The notes under the pieces: generated by a model | The model's database searches: none | What the model was told of the DNA's origin: nothing | Seen by the model: only the letters and a program-made list of their open reading frames with translations | Shown: positions 15,862-23,748 of the stretch, in pieces | Layout of the letters: every line of letters starts with the position of its first letter | Numbering within the stretch: the stretch's first letter is position 1 | DNA from: UBA1127 sp965116355 | GTDB lineage: Bacteria; Chloroflexota; Dehalococcoidia; Lucifugimonadales; UBA1127 | Assembly (NCBI GenBank): GCA_965116355.1 | Contig: OZ220679.1 | Coordinates: forward strand, 992,001 to 1,056,000 | Direction: 5' to 3' | DNA: 64,000 nt | Position numbers and translations under genes: made by a program

Positions 15862-16488
15862 CTAGGGCGCCAGCGCCTCCATGACGTCAGCCGTGACGGC
15901 GTCGACGTCCTGCAGGCCATTCACCTCGACCAGCTTGCCCATGCCTTCGTAGTAGTCGATCAGCGGGTAGGTCTGGTTCGCGTACACCTGCAGGCGGTTG
16001 CGCACCGCCTCCGGCATATCGTCCTCCCGCTGATATAGCTCACCACCGCAGGATTCGCAAGCCTCGCCCATGCTTTCGGCGGCGTACGGCCGGGAGCAGC
16101 CGCGGCAGATGTAGCGATTGCTCAGCCGCCGGACGAGCTCGTCCTCCGGCACCTTCACGTGGAGCACCACGTCTATTCCGCTGCCGCCAAGCGCCTCGTC
16201 CAGCGCCTTCGCCTGCGGCGCCGTGCGGGGGAAGCCGTCGAGAACGACGCCGGGGCCATCCGTTTCCTCCGACAGCTTGGCCAGCACCATGCGAATGACC
16301 ACGTCGTCGGGCACCAGGTCGCCGCGGTCCATGTAGGACTGCGCCAGCTGCCCGAGCTCCGTCTTCTGCTGACGGTGCATGCGCAGCAGGTCGCCCGACG
16401 ACACGTGGGCCAGGCCGTTCCGCTCCGTCAGGATGTCGGCCTGGGTGCCCTTGCCCGCGCCGGGAGCGCCCAACAGCACCACCAGCAT
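15862..16488 (-). CDS. adk: Adenylate kinase, zinc-lid type
   Basis: A 208-residue kinase interconverting ATP+AMP and 2 ADP. The P-loop is GAPGAGKGTQ. The lid has four cysteines (Cys128, Cys131, Cys144, Cys147) that would bind a structural zinc. GFPRTAPQAKALD is the family signature. It is located between secY and map, the classical order. Confidence 0.96.
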   Translation of the reverse strand: MLVVLLGAPGAGKGTQADILTERNGLAHVSSGDLLRMHRQQKTELGQLAQSYMDRGDLVPDDVVIRMVLAKLSEETDGPGVVLDGFPRTAPQAKALDEALGGSGIDVVLHVKVPEDELVRRLSNRYICRGCSRPYAAESMGEACESCGGELYQREDDMPEAVRNRLQVYANQTYPLIDYYEGMGKLVEVNGLQDVDAVTADVMEALAP

Positions 16489-16522
16489 CAGGCCGCCTCC
16501 GGGACGACGCCGTTCGTTCGGG

Positions 16523-17869
16523 TCATCGTATGAACCCCTCGTAGCGGCGCATGAGCAGCTGCGCCTCGAGCTGGCGCATCGTGTCGAGGCCCACGCCGAC
16601 CAGGATCAGCAGCGCGGCGCTGCTCAGCCGCAGCGCCTGAACGTCGGTCAACAGCGTCGCGAAGTAAGGGATGATGGCGACGAAGCCCAGGAAGAGCGCG
16701 CCGCCCCAACTGACGCGAATCAGCGTTCGCTGCAGGTACTCCTCGGTGGGCCGGCCGGGGCGGATGCCGGGGATGAACCCGCCCTGCTTCTGCAGGTTCT
16801 CCGCCAGGTTCATCTGGGAGAAGGTGATCATGGTGTAGAAGAGGGCGAAGATGACCACCAGGATGAAGAGAATGACCCAGTAGATGAAGCTGGTCCCGTC
16901 GAAGATTCCCACCATTCCCTGCGCAAACCGGGAGACGAAGCCGGGGTCCGACGGGTTGGCGAAGTAGCTAGCCACGGTGCCCGGCAGGATGATGATGGCG
17001 AATGCGAAGATGAGCGGGATCATCCCTGCCGAGTTGATGCGCAGCGGGATATAGGATGTCCCCTGGGCGCGTCTGACCGCCCCGCCTCGAAACACCGTCC
17101 GTCCGTACTGCACGGGGATGCGCCGCTGCGCCTCCGTGAAGACCACGATGAGGTAGATGATTGCAAGGGTGATGATGGCGAGGGTGATGAGGCCCGTGGG
17201 GTCCACGCGGCTGATGAAACCCTGCTGCACGATCTGCGGGAGACCGGCGACGATGCCAGCGAAGATGATGAGGGAGATGCCGTTGCCGATGCCGCGCTCC
17301 GTGATCTGCTCGCCAAGCCAGACGAGAAAGACCGTGCCGGCCGCCATCGAGATCACCATGGGGATGATGGCGGGAAAGGCGCCGCCGGTGATGTCGACGC
17401 CGGCGAAGACGCCCGCGCGCTGCAGCAGGATGATCTGACCGTAGCCCTGCGCCAGAGCGATGGGCACGGTGAAGTAGTGGGTCATCTGGTTGATCTTCTG
17501 CCGGCCGTAATCGCCCTCCTTGGAGAGCGCCTTCAGCTGCGGAATGACGGGCACCAGCAGCTGCATGATGATGGATGCCGTGATGTACGGGTAGACGCCC
17601 AGGGCGGCGACGCTCAGGTTGCGAAGGGCGCCGCCGCTGAAGAGGTCGAGGAAGCCCAGGATGTCGCCGAACTGCCCACCGCTGAAGACGAGGGCCAGTG
17701 TGTCGCGGTCGACGCCTGGGACGGGGACGTGCGCGACAAAGCGGAAGACGACGAGCATGGCGAGAGTGAACACCAGCTTCATCCGCAGGTCTGGGATCTT
17801 GAAGGCGTCAATGATGGCCTGCAGAAGCTGGGGCCGCCCGGACGCAGGTCTAGCTGAGGTCGCCTGCAT
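16523..17869 (-). CDS. secY: Preprotein translocase subunit SecY
   Basis: A 448-residue, ten-helix channel protein. Recognisable parts are the plug/TM2 region (GALRNLSVAALGVYPYITASIIMQLL), the cytosolic loop EAQRRIPVQYGR and the C-terminal YEGFIR. The start at ATG 17869 (MQATSARPAS) has AAGGAC ahead and overlaps the 3' end of rplO by 20 bases; an upstream in-frame start at 17926 would add 19 unconserved residues. Confidence 0.96.
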   Translation of the reverse strand: MQATSARPASGRPQLLQAIIDAFKIPDLRMKLVFTLAMLVVFRFVAHVPVPGVDRDTLALVFSGGQFGDILGFLDLFSGGALRNLSVAALGVYPYITASIIMQLLVPVIPQLKALSKEGDYGRQKINQMTHYFTVPIALAQGYGQIILLQRAGVFAGVDITGGAFPAIIPMVISMAAGTVFLVWLGEQITERGIGNGISLIIFAGIVAGLPQIVQQGFISRVDPTGLITLAIITLAIIYLIVVFTEAQRRIPVQYGRTVFRGGAVRRAQGTSYIPLRINSAGMIPLIFAFAIIILPGTVASYFANPSDPGFVSRFAQGMVGIFDGTSFIYWVILFILVVIFALFYTMITFSQMNLAENLQKQGGFIPGIRPGRPTEEYLQRTLIRVSWGGALFLGFVAIIPYFATLLTDVQALRLSSAALLILVGVGLDTMRQLEAQLLMRRYEGFIR

Positions 17870-18335
17870 TGTCCTTCCCCCGCTTCCTTCCGGGCAGCTG
17901 CTCAACCGTGCCGCCGGCAGCCTCAAGCTGCTGGCGCGCCTGCGCCGAGAACCGGTGCGCGGTGACCGAGAGGGGCTTGGTGACCTCGCCCTTCGCCAGC
18001 ACCTTCACCGGCTGCTTCAGGTTGCGCAGGAGACCAACTTGCACCAGCGTCTCCGGGGTCACCTGCGCGCCGCTCTCGAAGCGCTCGTCGAGCGCGCCGA
18101 GGTTCACGACGGCGTAGTCCGTCCGGAAGATGTTGGTGAACCCCCGGCGGGTGGGAAGCTTGAGCACGAGGGGCAACTGGCCTCCCTCAAAGCCGGGACG
18201 CGGACCAGGGCCCGAACGGGCCTGCTGCCCTTTCATGCCCCGGCCGGAGTAGTTGCCCTTGCTCCCGTTGCCACGGCCCACGCGGGTCCGCGGACGCCGT
18301 GAGCCCCTGGGGGAAGGAATCTCGTGTTGCTTCAC
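17850..18335 (-). CDS. rplO: 50S ribosomal protein L15 (uL15)
   Basis: A 161-residue L15 with the glycine-rich start (GRGNGSKGNYSGRGMKGQQARSG) and the globular domain ending near PVKVLAKGEVTKPLSV, followed by about 15 extra residues. It starts with GTG and overlaps the secY start. Confidence 0.95.
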   Translation of the reverse strand: MKQHEIPSPRGSRRPRTRVGRGNGSKGNYSGRGMKGQQARSGPGPRPGFEGGQLPLVLKLPTRRGFTNIFRTDYAVVNLGALDERFESGAQVTPETLVQVGLLRNLKQPVKVLAKGEVTKPLSVTAHRFSAQARQQLEAAGGTVEQLPGRKRGKDNAGDLS

Positions 18336-18351
18336 CGCCGTGTCTCCTACC

Positions 18352-18537
18352 CTAATCGACTACTTCTTCTACCTGCACCATGTGGCGCACCTTGTTTACC
18401 ATGCCGCGGACTATGGGAGTGTCCTCCCGCTCCACGGTCTGGTTGAGACGGCGCAGACCAAGCGACTTGATGGTCGCCTGCTGATTGCGCTCAAATCCAA
18501 TGCCGCTCTTCTTCCATGTAATCCGCAGCCGTGCCAT
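18352..18537 (-). CDS. rpmD: 50S ribosomal protein L30 (uL30)
   Basis: A 61-residue L30: MARLRITWKKSGIGFERNQQ, GLRRLNQTVEREDTPIVRGMVNKVRHMVQVEE. The usual place between rpsE and rplO. Confidence 0.95.
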   Translation of the reverse strand: MARLRITWKKSGIGFERNQQATIKSLGLRRLNQTVEREDTPIVRGMVNKVRHMVQVEEVVD

Positions 18538-18546
18538 TGGACTCCC

Positions 18547-19098
18547 CTAACTGCCCTGCTGTTGTTGTTGAACGGGCTGCGCGGACCTTCGGGCCCGGCG
18601 CCGGTCGACCTCTGTCTGCGGGTCTCGCAGCGAGGCCAGCGCATCCATCGTCGCTTTCGAGAGGTTGATGGGGTTCGTGTTGCCGACGGCCTTGGTGAGG
18701 ATGTCCTTGATCCCCGCCAAGTCCACCACCGCACGCACCGTGGCTCCCGCCACCACGCCGGTGCCATCCACAGCGGGCTTCAGCACGACGTGGGACGACC
18801 GGTATTTGGTGACGATGTCGTGGGGGATGGTCGTGCCGCGCAGGGGGACCTCGATAAGGTTGCGCCGCGCAATGGCCACGCCCTTCCGGACCGCGTCCGG
18901 CACGGCGGCGGCCTTGCCCAATCCGATGCCCACGACGTTGCGGCCGTCGCCGACCGCGACCATGGCGTTGAAGCGCATATTCTTTCCGCCCGCGGTCACC
19001 TTGGCGATGCGGCGGATCATCAAGACACGCTCGGTCAGGTTGCCGGCGTTCTCCGGCGCAACGCGGGGGGCGAGGTCATACGGCGATTGCTTTGGCAT
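18547..19098 (-). CDS. rpsE: 30S ribosomal protein S5 (uS5)
   Basis: A 183-residue S5. The double-stranded-RNA-like domain has ERVLMIRRIAKVTAGGKNMR and GNGRNVVGIGLGKA-type residues; the C-terminal domain has AVVDLAGIKDILTKAVGN. A Gln-rich tail (VQQQQQGS) ends the protein. Its ATG overlaps the rplR TGA by one base (TGATG). Confidence 0.95.
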   Translation of the reverse strand: MPKQSPYDLAPRVAPENAGNLTERVLMIRRIAKVTAGGKNMRFNAMVAVGDGRNVVGIGLGKAAAVPDAVRKGVAIARRNLIEVPLRGTTIPHDIVTKYRSSHVVLKPAVDGTGVVAGATVRAVVDLAGIKDILTKAVGNTNPINLSKATMDALASLRDPQTEVDRRRARRSAQPVQQQQQGS

Positions 19099-19502
19099 CA
19101 GAACTCCAACCCTCCTTCACGCGCCGCCTCGGCCAGCGCCTGCACGCGGCCGTGGTAGGCGTACCCGCCTCGGTCGAACACCACCCTCGTTACACCTGCG
19201 GCCTTGCTCCGGCTGGCCGCAACCGCGCCGACCATGCGGGCGACCTCTGTCTTCGGCTTGCCCTGGCACTGAGCGCGAAGCTCCGCATCCATGTCGGACG
19301 CCGACGCGAGGGTATGGCCGATGCTGTCGTCAATGACCTGGACCGAAATATGCTGGCTGCTGCGGAAAACGGCCATGCGCGGCCGCTCCGGGACACCGTG
19401 AATCTTCCTGCGGACGCGGATGTGGCGGACGACACGCTTGGCGCGGGCCGTCTTGGCCTTTCCCTTAAACCGCAATGCCTGCAATCGTACTGCTCTTACC
19501 AC
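19098..19502 (-). CDS. rplR: 50S ribosomal protein L18 (uL18)
   Basis: A 134-residue L18 that binds 5S rRNA. The GTG at 19502 is preferred: a GAGGAAGG binding site lies just ahead and the protein then begins as homologues do, close to residues RFKGKAKTARAKRVVRHIRVR; the longer frame to 19556 would overlap rplF. RPRMAVFRSSQHISVQVIDD and the end FDRGGYAYHGRVQALAEAAREGGLEF split over two blocks are conserved. Confidence 0.94.
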   Translation of the reverse strand: MVRAVRLQALRFKGKAKTARAKRVVRHIRVRRKIHGVPERPRMAVFRSSQHISVQVIDDSIGHTLASASDMDAELRAQCQGKPKTEVARMVGAVAASRSKAAGVTRVVFDRGGYAYHGRVQALAEAAREGGLEF

Positions 19503-19518
19503 GATGCCTTCCTCGAGC

Positions 19519-20094
19519 CTATCGGCCGGCGCTCTTGCCGGGCTTGAGCCGCACAACTTCCCCGCTGTAGCGGATGCCCTTGCCCTTGTAGGCGTCGGGC
19601 TTGCGCACTGCGCGGATGGTGGCGGCGATCTGACCCACCTGCTGCTTGTCGCACCCCGCGACGGACAACCGCGTCGGCCCCTCGACCGTCAGCGTAATAC
19701 CGGGGGGCGCCGCGATGTCGACGGGGTGGCTGTAGCCCACCTGCAGGGTGATGTTCGGCCCGGACTGGACCACGCGATAGCCGGTGCCCACCAGCTCCAA
19801 GTTCTTCTGGAAGCCCTGGGTCACGCCAACGACCATGTTGTTCAGCAGGGCCCGTGTCAGTCCCTGCAGCGCCCGGACACGCTGATGGTCCGACGGCCTG
19901 CCGATGGTGATAACGCCGTCCTCCTGCTCGATGGACAGGTCAGCGTGAAACTGCTGCTGCAACGTCCCTTGAGGGCCCTTGACGGTCACGTCATTGTCCG
20001 GCCCGAGCGTCACGTCGACGCCCCTCGGCACCGGAATGGGCATGGACCCGATCCGGGCTACGATGCGCCGCTTTTCCTTCGTCTTCTCCGCCAT
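19519..20094 (-). CDS. rplF: 50S ribosomal protein L6 (uL6)
   Basis: A 191-residue L6 with two tandem related domains. The C-terminal signature is KPDAYKGKGIRYSGEVVRLK. A small addition after this (PGKSAGR) closes it. Normal gene order rpsH-rplF-rplR. Confidence 0.96.
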   Translation of the reverse strand: MAEKTKEKRRIVARIGSMPIPVPRGVDVTLGPDNDVTVKGPQGTLQQQFHADLSIEQEDGVITIGRPSDHQRVRALQGLTRALLNNMVVGVTQGFQKNLELVGTGYRVVQSGPNITLQVGYSHPVDIAAPPGITLTVEGPTRLSVAGCDKQQVGQIAATIRAVRKPDAYKGKGIRYSGEVVRLKPGKSAGR

Positions 20095-20107
20095 AGCTCA
20101 CCATCCT

Positions 20108-20509
20108 CTACCAGACGTAGCAGAGGACCTCTCCTCCAATGCCCCGGTTCCTAGCCTCCTGGCCGGTCATCACGCCCTGCGACGTCGAGAGGATCGCAAC
20201 GCCGATCCCGCCGTAAACGCGGGGGATCTCGTCGCGGCCCACGTAGACGCGCAGTCCAGGCCTGCTGACACGCTTCAGTCCGCGGATGGCGGTCTGCGCA
20301 CGGCCCGTGTAGAGCAGCCGCAGCCGCAGCATGCGCCACTGCCCGCTGCGGACCGTGTCGACGTCCCGGATGAAGCCCTCGTCCTTCAGGATGTCGGCCA
20401 CGGCCTGCTTTGTCTTGGACGTGGGGACAAGGACCGAGTCGTGCCGGGCCATGCCCGCGTTCCGCACCCGGGTCAGCATGTCCGCAATGGGATCGGTTAC
20501 TCCGCTCAC
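20108..20509 (-). CDS. rpsH: 30S ribosomal protein S8 (uS8)
   Basis: A 133-residue S8 from GTG 20509, which has AGGAGGG 4-5 bases ahead and gives the expected start VSGVTDPIADMLTRVRNAG; an in-frame ATG at 20635 would lie inside rpsZ and is rejected. The C-terminal signature STSQGVMTGQEARNRGIGGEVLCYVW (two blocks) is intact. Confidence 0.95.
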   Translation of the reverse strand: MSGVTDPIADMLTRVRNAGMARHDSVLVPTSKTKQAVADILKDEGFIRDVDTVRSGQWRMLRLRLLYTGRAQTAIRGLKRVSRPGLRVYVGRDEIPRVYGGIGVAILSTSQGVMTGQEARNRGIGGEVLCYVW

Positions 20510-20517
20510 GAACCCTC

Positions 20518-20703
20518 CTACCAGCTTGCCTTCCGGACCCCGGGGATTTCGCCCCGGAGCGCCAGCGTGCGGAAGCAGATGCGGCAGAGACCGAACTGGC
20601 GGATGTACGCCCTGGGGCGTCCGCACAGCTGACAACGGTTATGCTGCCTGGTGGAGAACTTCACCGGCATCCGCCACTTGGCTATCTTGCTGGTCTTGGC
20701 CAA
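20518..20703 (-). CDS. rpsZ: 30S ribosomal protein S14, zinc type (uS14)
   Basis: A 61-residue short S14. Zinc ligands are Cys24 and Cys27 (CQLC) and Cys40 and Cys43 (CRIC). The protein ends GEIPGVRKASW like other type Z S14. Often also named rpsN. Confidence 0.96.
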   Translation of the reverse strand: MAKTSKIAKWRMPVKFSTRQHNRCQLCGRPRAYIRQFGLCRICFRTLALRGEIPGVRKASW

Positions 20704-20727
20704 TGCTCCGCTCCTATTTTCGCTTTC

Positions 20728-21414
20728 CTAGCCCGCCACACCGGCGCGCTCCTGCACGCGGGCGAAGGGCATCCCCAACAGATCGAGGAGCCTCAGCGCC
20801 TCCTGGTCCGTCTTTGCCGTGGTGATGATGTTGACCTGCATGCCGCGGAGACGGTCGATCTGGTTGTAGTCGATCTCCGGAAACACGATCTGCTCGCGCA
20901 GGCCAAGCGCGTAGTTGCCGCGGCCGTCGAAGGCCGAGCGGGACACGCCCCGGAAGTCGCGGATGCGCGGCAGCGCGGTGTTGAACAGCTTGTCCAGGAA
21001 TATGTACATGCGGTCGCCGCGCAGCGTCACCATCACGCCGACCGACTGGCCCTCGCGCAGCTTGAAGCCGGCGACCGAGCGCCGCGCCTTCCGTGAGATG
21101 GGCCGCTGTCCGGTGATGGCTGCGATGTCGCCCATCGTCGCGTCCATGGCGCGGGCGTTGGTGAGCGCCTCGCCGAGGCCGACGTTGATGACGACCTTGT
21201 CGACCCTCGGAATCTCCATCACGTTGGGGTAGGAAAACTCCTGCTGCAGCTGGGGCGCAAGCTCCTCGCGGTAGCGCGCCAGCAGGCGCGGGAGCACACG
21301 GGCCTGCGAGACCGCCGCGGGCTTGGCCTGCGCCCTGCTCCGCCCCCGAGACCTTCCGCCGCCCTGGGCCTCCTGCGGCTCTTCTACTCGATCGGTTGGT
21401 TGCACTTCTTGCAT
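20728..21414 (-). CDS. rplE: 50S ribosomal protein L5 (uL5), possibly with N-terminal extension
   Basis: The L5 domain begins about residue 41 (LPRLLARYREELAPQL) and runs to the end, with VDKVVINVGLGEA and RDFRGVSRSAFDGRGNYALG. From ATG 21414 the protein has 228 residues, about 40 more than standard; the extra part is Gln/Arg/Gly-rich and overlaps the rplX 3' end by 31 bases. A GTG in front of LPRLLARY would give a standard length but has no binding site. I keep the ATG but consider the start open. Confidence 0.85.
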   Translation of the reverse strand: MQEVQPTDRVEEPQEAQGGGRSRGRSRAQAKPAAVSQARVLPRLLARYREELAPQLQQEFSYPNVMEIPRVDKVVINVGLGEALTNARAMDATMGDIAAITGQRPISRKARRSVAGFKLREGQSVGVMVTLRGDRMYIFLDKLFNTALPRIRDFRGVSRSAFDGRGNYALGLREQIVFPEIDYNQIDRLRGMQVNIITTAKTDQEALRLLDLLGMPFARVQERAGVAG

Positions 21415-21701
21415 AGCCGTACTTTCTTGCCGTCATTCAGGAAGGTGAAGCCCATCCGTGCCGCGGTATTGCACAGCGGGCACACCACCTTCACGTTGGA
21501 CAGGGAAACCGGAGCCTCCATGGTGATGATGCCTGCCTGGCTGATGCCGGGCTGGGCCCTGCGGTGGCGCTTCACCATGTTGGCGCCGTCCACAAAGAGC
21601 CTGCCGTCTGCCGGGAAGACACGCTGCACGGTGCCCTCCTTGCCGCGGTCCCGACCCTTGGTGACGACGACGGTGTCGCCCCGTCTAACCTTCTGCGCCA
21701 T
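21384..21701 (-). CDS. rplX: 50S ribosomal protein L24 (uL24) with zinc ribbon
   Basis: A 105-residue L24 from ATG 21701 (AAGGAAAGGG ahead). The KOW motif is GDTVVVTKGRDRGKEGTVQRVF. Near the C-terminus CPLC and CKKC form a two-knuckle zinc ribbon, present in some bacterial L24 proteins. It overlaps rplE. Confidence 0.95.
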   Translation of the reverse strand: MAQKVRRGDTVVVTKGRDRGKEGTVQRVFPADGRLFVDGANMVKRHRRAQPGISQAGIITMEAPVSLSNVKVVCPLCNTAARMGFTFLNDGKKVRLCKKCNQPIE

Positions 21702-21730
21702 TGCCCTTTCCTTCTCTCCCATCAACCTGT

Positions 21731-22105
21731 CTAGAACACCTCGGGCGCCAGGGAAACGATCCGCATGAACCCCTTTTCGCGGAGCTCACGGGCCACCGGC
21801 CCGAATATGCGCGTGCCGATGGGGTTCAGCGCGTCCGTCAGCACGACTGCCGCGTTCTCGTCGAAGCGGATGTGCGTGCCGTCCGGCCTCCGCGTGTTCT
21901 TGACCACTCGAACGATAACGGCCTTCACAACCTTGCCGGCCCGCACGGGGTCCGGCGCGTTGGGAATGGCGTCCTTCACCGAGCACGTGATGATGTCACC
22001 GAGGCCCGCGTAACGCCTTCGGCTGGACCCGGGGATGCCAATGCACATCACTTGCTTGGCCCCGGAGTTGTCCGCAACTGCCAACCGCGACATGTGCTGG
22101 ATCAT
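21731..22105 (-). CDS. rplN: 50S ribosomal protein L14 (uL14)
   Basis: A 124-residue L14 with MSRLAVADNSGAKQVMCIGI and GTRIFGPVARELREKGFMRIVSLAPEVF (two blocks). Its ATG overlaps the rpsQ stop by four bases (ATGA), so it is translationally coupled to the unusually long rpsQ. Confidence 0.96.
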   Translation of the reverse strand: MIQHMSRLAVADNSGAKQVMCIGIPGSSRRRYAGLGDIITCSVKDAIPNAPDPVRAGKVVKAVIVRVVKNTRRPDGTHIRFDENAAVVLTDALNPIGTRIFGPVARELREKGFMRIVSLAPEVF

Positions 22106-23103
22106 GCGTCCTCCTTCCGGGGCGCTTCCCCGTCCTCCGAGGACGCCTCTTCACTTGCGGATTCGGCGTCGTCGCCGGCGGCCTCTGACGGGGCCTCTGC
22201 CTCCGCGGCATCGGGCTCGGCGTCAGCCGGCGCATCAGTGTCCGGTGCGGGTTCGTCTTCCTCTACGGGCTCGTCTGCTGTCTCTTCCTGCGTGTCCTCA
22301 GCGACGGGACTGTCTGACTCTTCGTCCGACGACTCCTCGGCGGGGGCTTCGGCGGCTTCCGCTTCATCGACCGGCGGCTCCTCAGCTTCGGCCTCTGTCG
22401 TCTCTGATTCGTCGGCCGCCGGTTCCTCTGCTACGGCCTCTGCCACTTCCGGCTCCTCTGCCGAGGGCTCGTCAGCGACGGCTTCAGCCGTTTCTGCTTC
22501 GTCTGTTGGCTGCTCGTCGTCCGCCTGATCCTCTGCCTCCGCTGCCGGGGCTTCATCCTCGGCGGCGTCTTCGTCAGCAACGGGTTCCTCCACCTCGGCG
22601 GGGGCCTCCGCCTCATCGGCGGCCTCCACTGCCGAGGCTTCATCCTCGGCGGCGTCTTCGTCAGCAGCGGGCTCCTCCACCTCGGCGGGGGCCTCCGCCT
22701 CATCGGCGGCCTCCACTGCCGCAACGGCCTCCTCGGCGCCAGCTTCCTCCGCGGGCTCGGCGTCCGGGACTGCCACTACGGCTGGGGCCTCGGCGACCGG
22801 CTCTTCCACCGCAATTACGGCTTCGGTCTGCGCCACCTCTTCGGGGCGAAGGACCTCGTGCCGTTGCAGGACTGCTTGCAGGCGAAAGCGCTTGGACTTG
22901 GAGACAGGCCGGCACTCGATCACGCGGACAAGGTCGCCGTATTGGGACTCGCCAAGCGGGTCGTGGACGTAGAGCCTCGTTTTGCGGCGCATCGCCTTGC
23001 CGTAGACTGCGTGATGGCGCACGCGGTCGACTGCGACCACGAGCGTGTTCTGCATCTTGGCGCTAACGACGCGCCCAACGTAGCTTCTCCGGTTCACAGC
23101 CAT
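22102..23103 (-). CDS. rpsQ: 30S ribosomal protein S17 (uS17) with a 245-residue acidic tail
   Basis: Residues 1 to about 88 are an ordinary uS17 (RSYVGRVVSAKMQNTLVVAV, VHDPLGESQYGDLVRVIECRPVSKSKRF). Instead of stopping there the frame runs on to residue 333. The tail is almost wholly Glu, Asp, Ala, Pro, Val, Ser and Thr, has no Lys, Arg or His from residue 88 to 328, and contains a 29-residue unit repeated twice in tandem (residues 129-157 and 158-186). The frame is open, uninterrupted and coupled by ATGA to rplN, so a frameshift or misassembly is unlikely to explain it. Bacterial S17 usually has 80-110 residues. The tail is predicted disordered and would project from the 30S body or bind basic partners; its role is unknown. 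Confidence 0.9.
   Translation of the reverse strand: MAVNRRSYVGRVVSAKMQNTLVVAVDRVRHHAVYGKAMRRKTRLYVHDPLGESQYGDLVRVIECRPVSKSKRFRLQAVLQRHEVLRPEEVAQTEAVIAVEEPVAEAPAVVAVPDAEPAEEAGAEEAVAAVEAADEAEAPAEVEEPAADEDAAEDEASAVEAADEAEAPAEVEEPVADEDAAEDEAPAAEAEDQADDEQPTDEAETAEAVADEPSAEEPEVAEAVAEEPAADESETTEAEAEEPPVDEAEAAEAPAEESSDEESDSPVAEDTQEETADEPVEEDEPAPDTDAPADAEPDAAEAEAPSEAAGDDAESASEEASSEDGEAPRKEDA
22546..22719 (-). repeat. Two 87-bp tandem repeats in the rpsQ tail
   Basis: Copies at 22633-22719 and 22546-22632 encode 29-residue units that differ at two positions (Ala/Val and the final Ser/Pro). The DNA copies are close to identical, which points to a recent in-frame duplication. Confidence 0.85.
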
Positions 23104-23301
23104 TTAGTGAATCCCCAACTCTCGCTCGCGCATCACGGTCTTGATGCGCGCAATGGTCTTCTTGACCCGCTTCATCTCACTGACGCTGGGCAGCTGGTGC
23201 GTCATCCACCGGAACCTGAGGTTCATGAGCACACGGTAGGACTCATCCAGCTCCTCGCGGAGGTCGTCCGTGCTCTTTTCCCGAACTTCGTCTACGCGCA
23301 T
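23104..23301 (-). CDS. rpmC: 50S ribosomal protein L29 (uL29)
   Basis: A 65-residue, two-helix protein: MRVDEVREKSTDDLREELDE and MNLRFRWMTHQLPSVSEMKRVKKTIARIKTVMRE in blocks. It ends directly before the rpsQ start. Confidence 0.95.
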   Translation of the reverse strand: MRVDEVREKSTDDLREELDESYRVLMNLRFRWMTHQLPSVSEMKRVKKTIARIKTVMRERELGIH

Positions 23302-23316
23302 GGGTCCGCTCGATTC

Positions 23317-23748
23317 CTAGTTCACCGTGTGGAGGAAGTAGTCCTCCCGGGTCACGATCTTGGTTTGCACCGGCAGCTTGGCCGCCGCGAGCCTGAGGCC
23401 CTCCTTGGCCTGCTCCTCGGACACGCCGGAGAGCTCGAAGAGCATGCGCCCGCGCTTGGCGACGGCGACGTAGTGGTCGACACCGCCCTTGCCCTTGCCC
23501 ATCCGGGTCTCCAGGGGCTTCTTGGTCACGGGCTTGTCGGCAAAGACGCGGATCCAAAGCTGGCCGCCGCGCCGCAGGTACCGTACGACAGCCCGGCGCG
23601 CCGCCTCGATCTGGCGGGCCGTAAGCCAAGCGGTGTCCAACGTCTTGAGGCCGTAGTCGCCGAAGTGCAGGGTCGCACCCGAGGTTGCCGCGCCCTTGCG
23701 GCGGCCCCGGTGCACCTTGCGGTACTTCAGCCGCTTAGGTTGTTGCAT
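23317..23748 (-). CDS. rplP: 50S ribosomal protein L16 (uL16)
   Basis: A 143-residue L16: QQPKRLKYRKVHRGRRKG, then WIRVFADKPVTKKPLETRMGKGKGG around residues 85-110. It overlaps the rpsC 3' end by 14 bases. Confidence 0.96.
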   Translation of the reverse strand: MQQPKRLKYRKVHRGRRKGAATSGATLHFGDYGLKTLDTAWLTARQIEAARRAVVRYLRRGGQLWIRVFADKPVTKKPLETRMGKGKGGVDHYVAVAKRGRMLFELSGVSEEQAKEGLRLAAAKLPVQTKIVTREDYFLHTVN

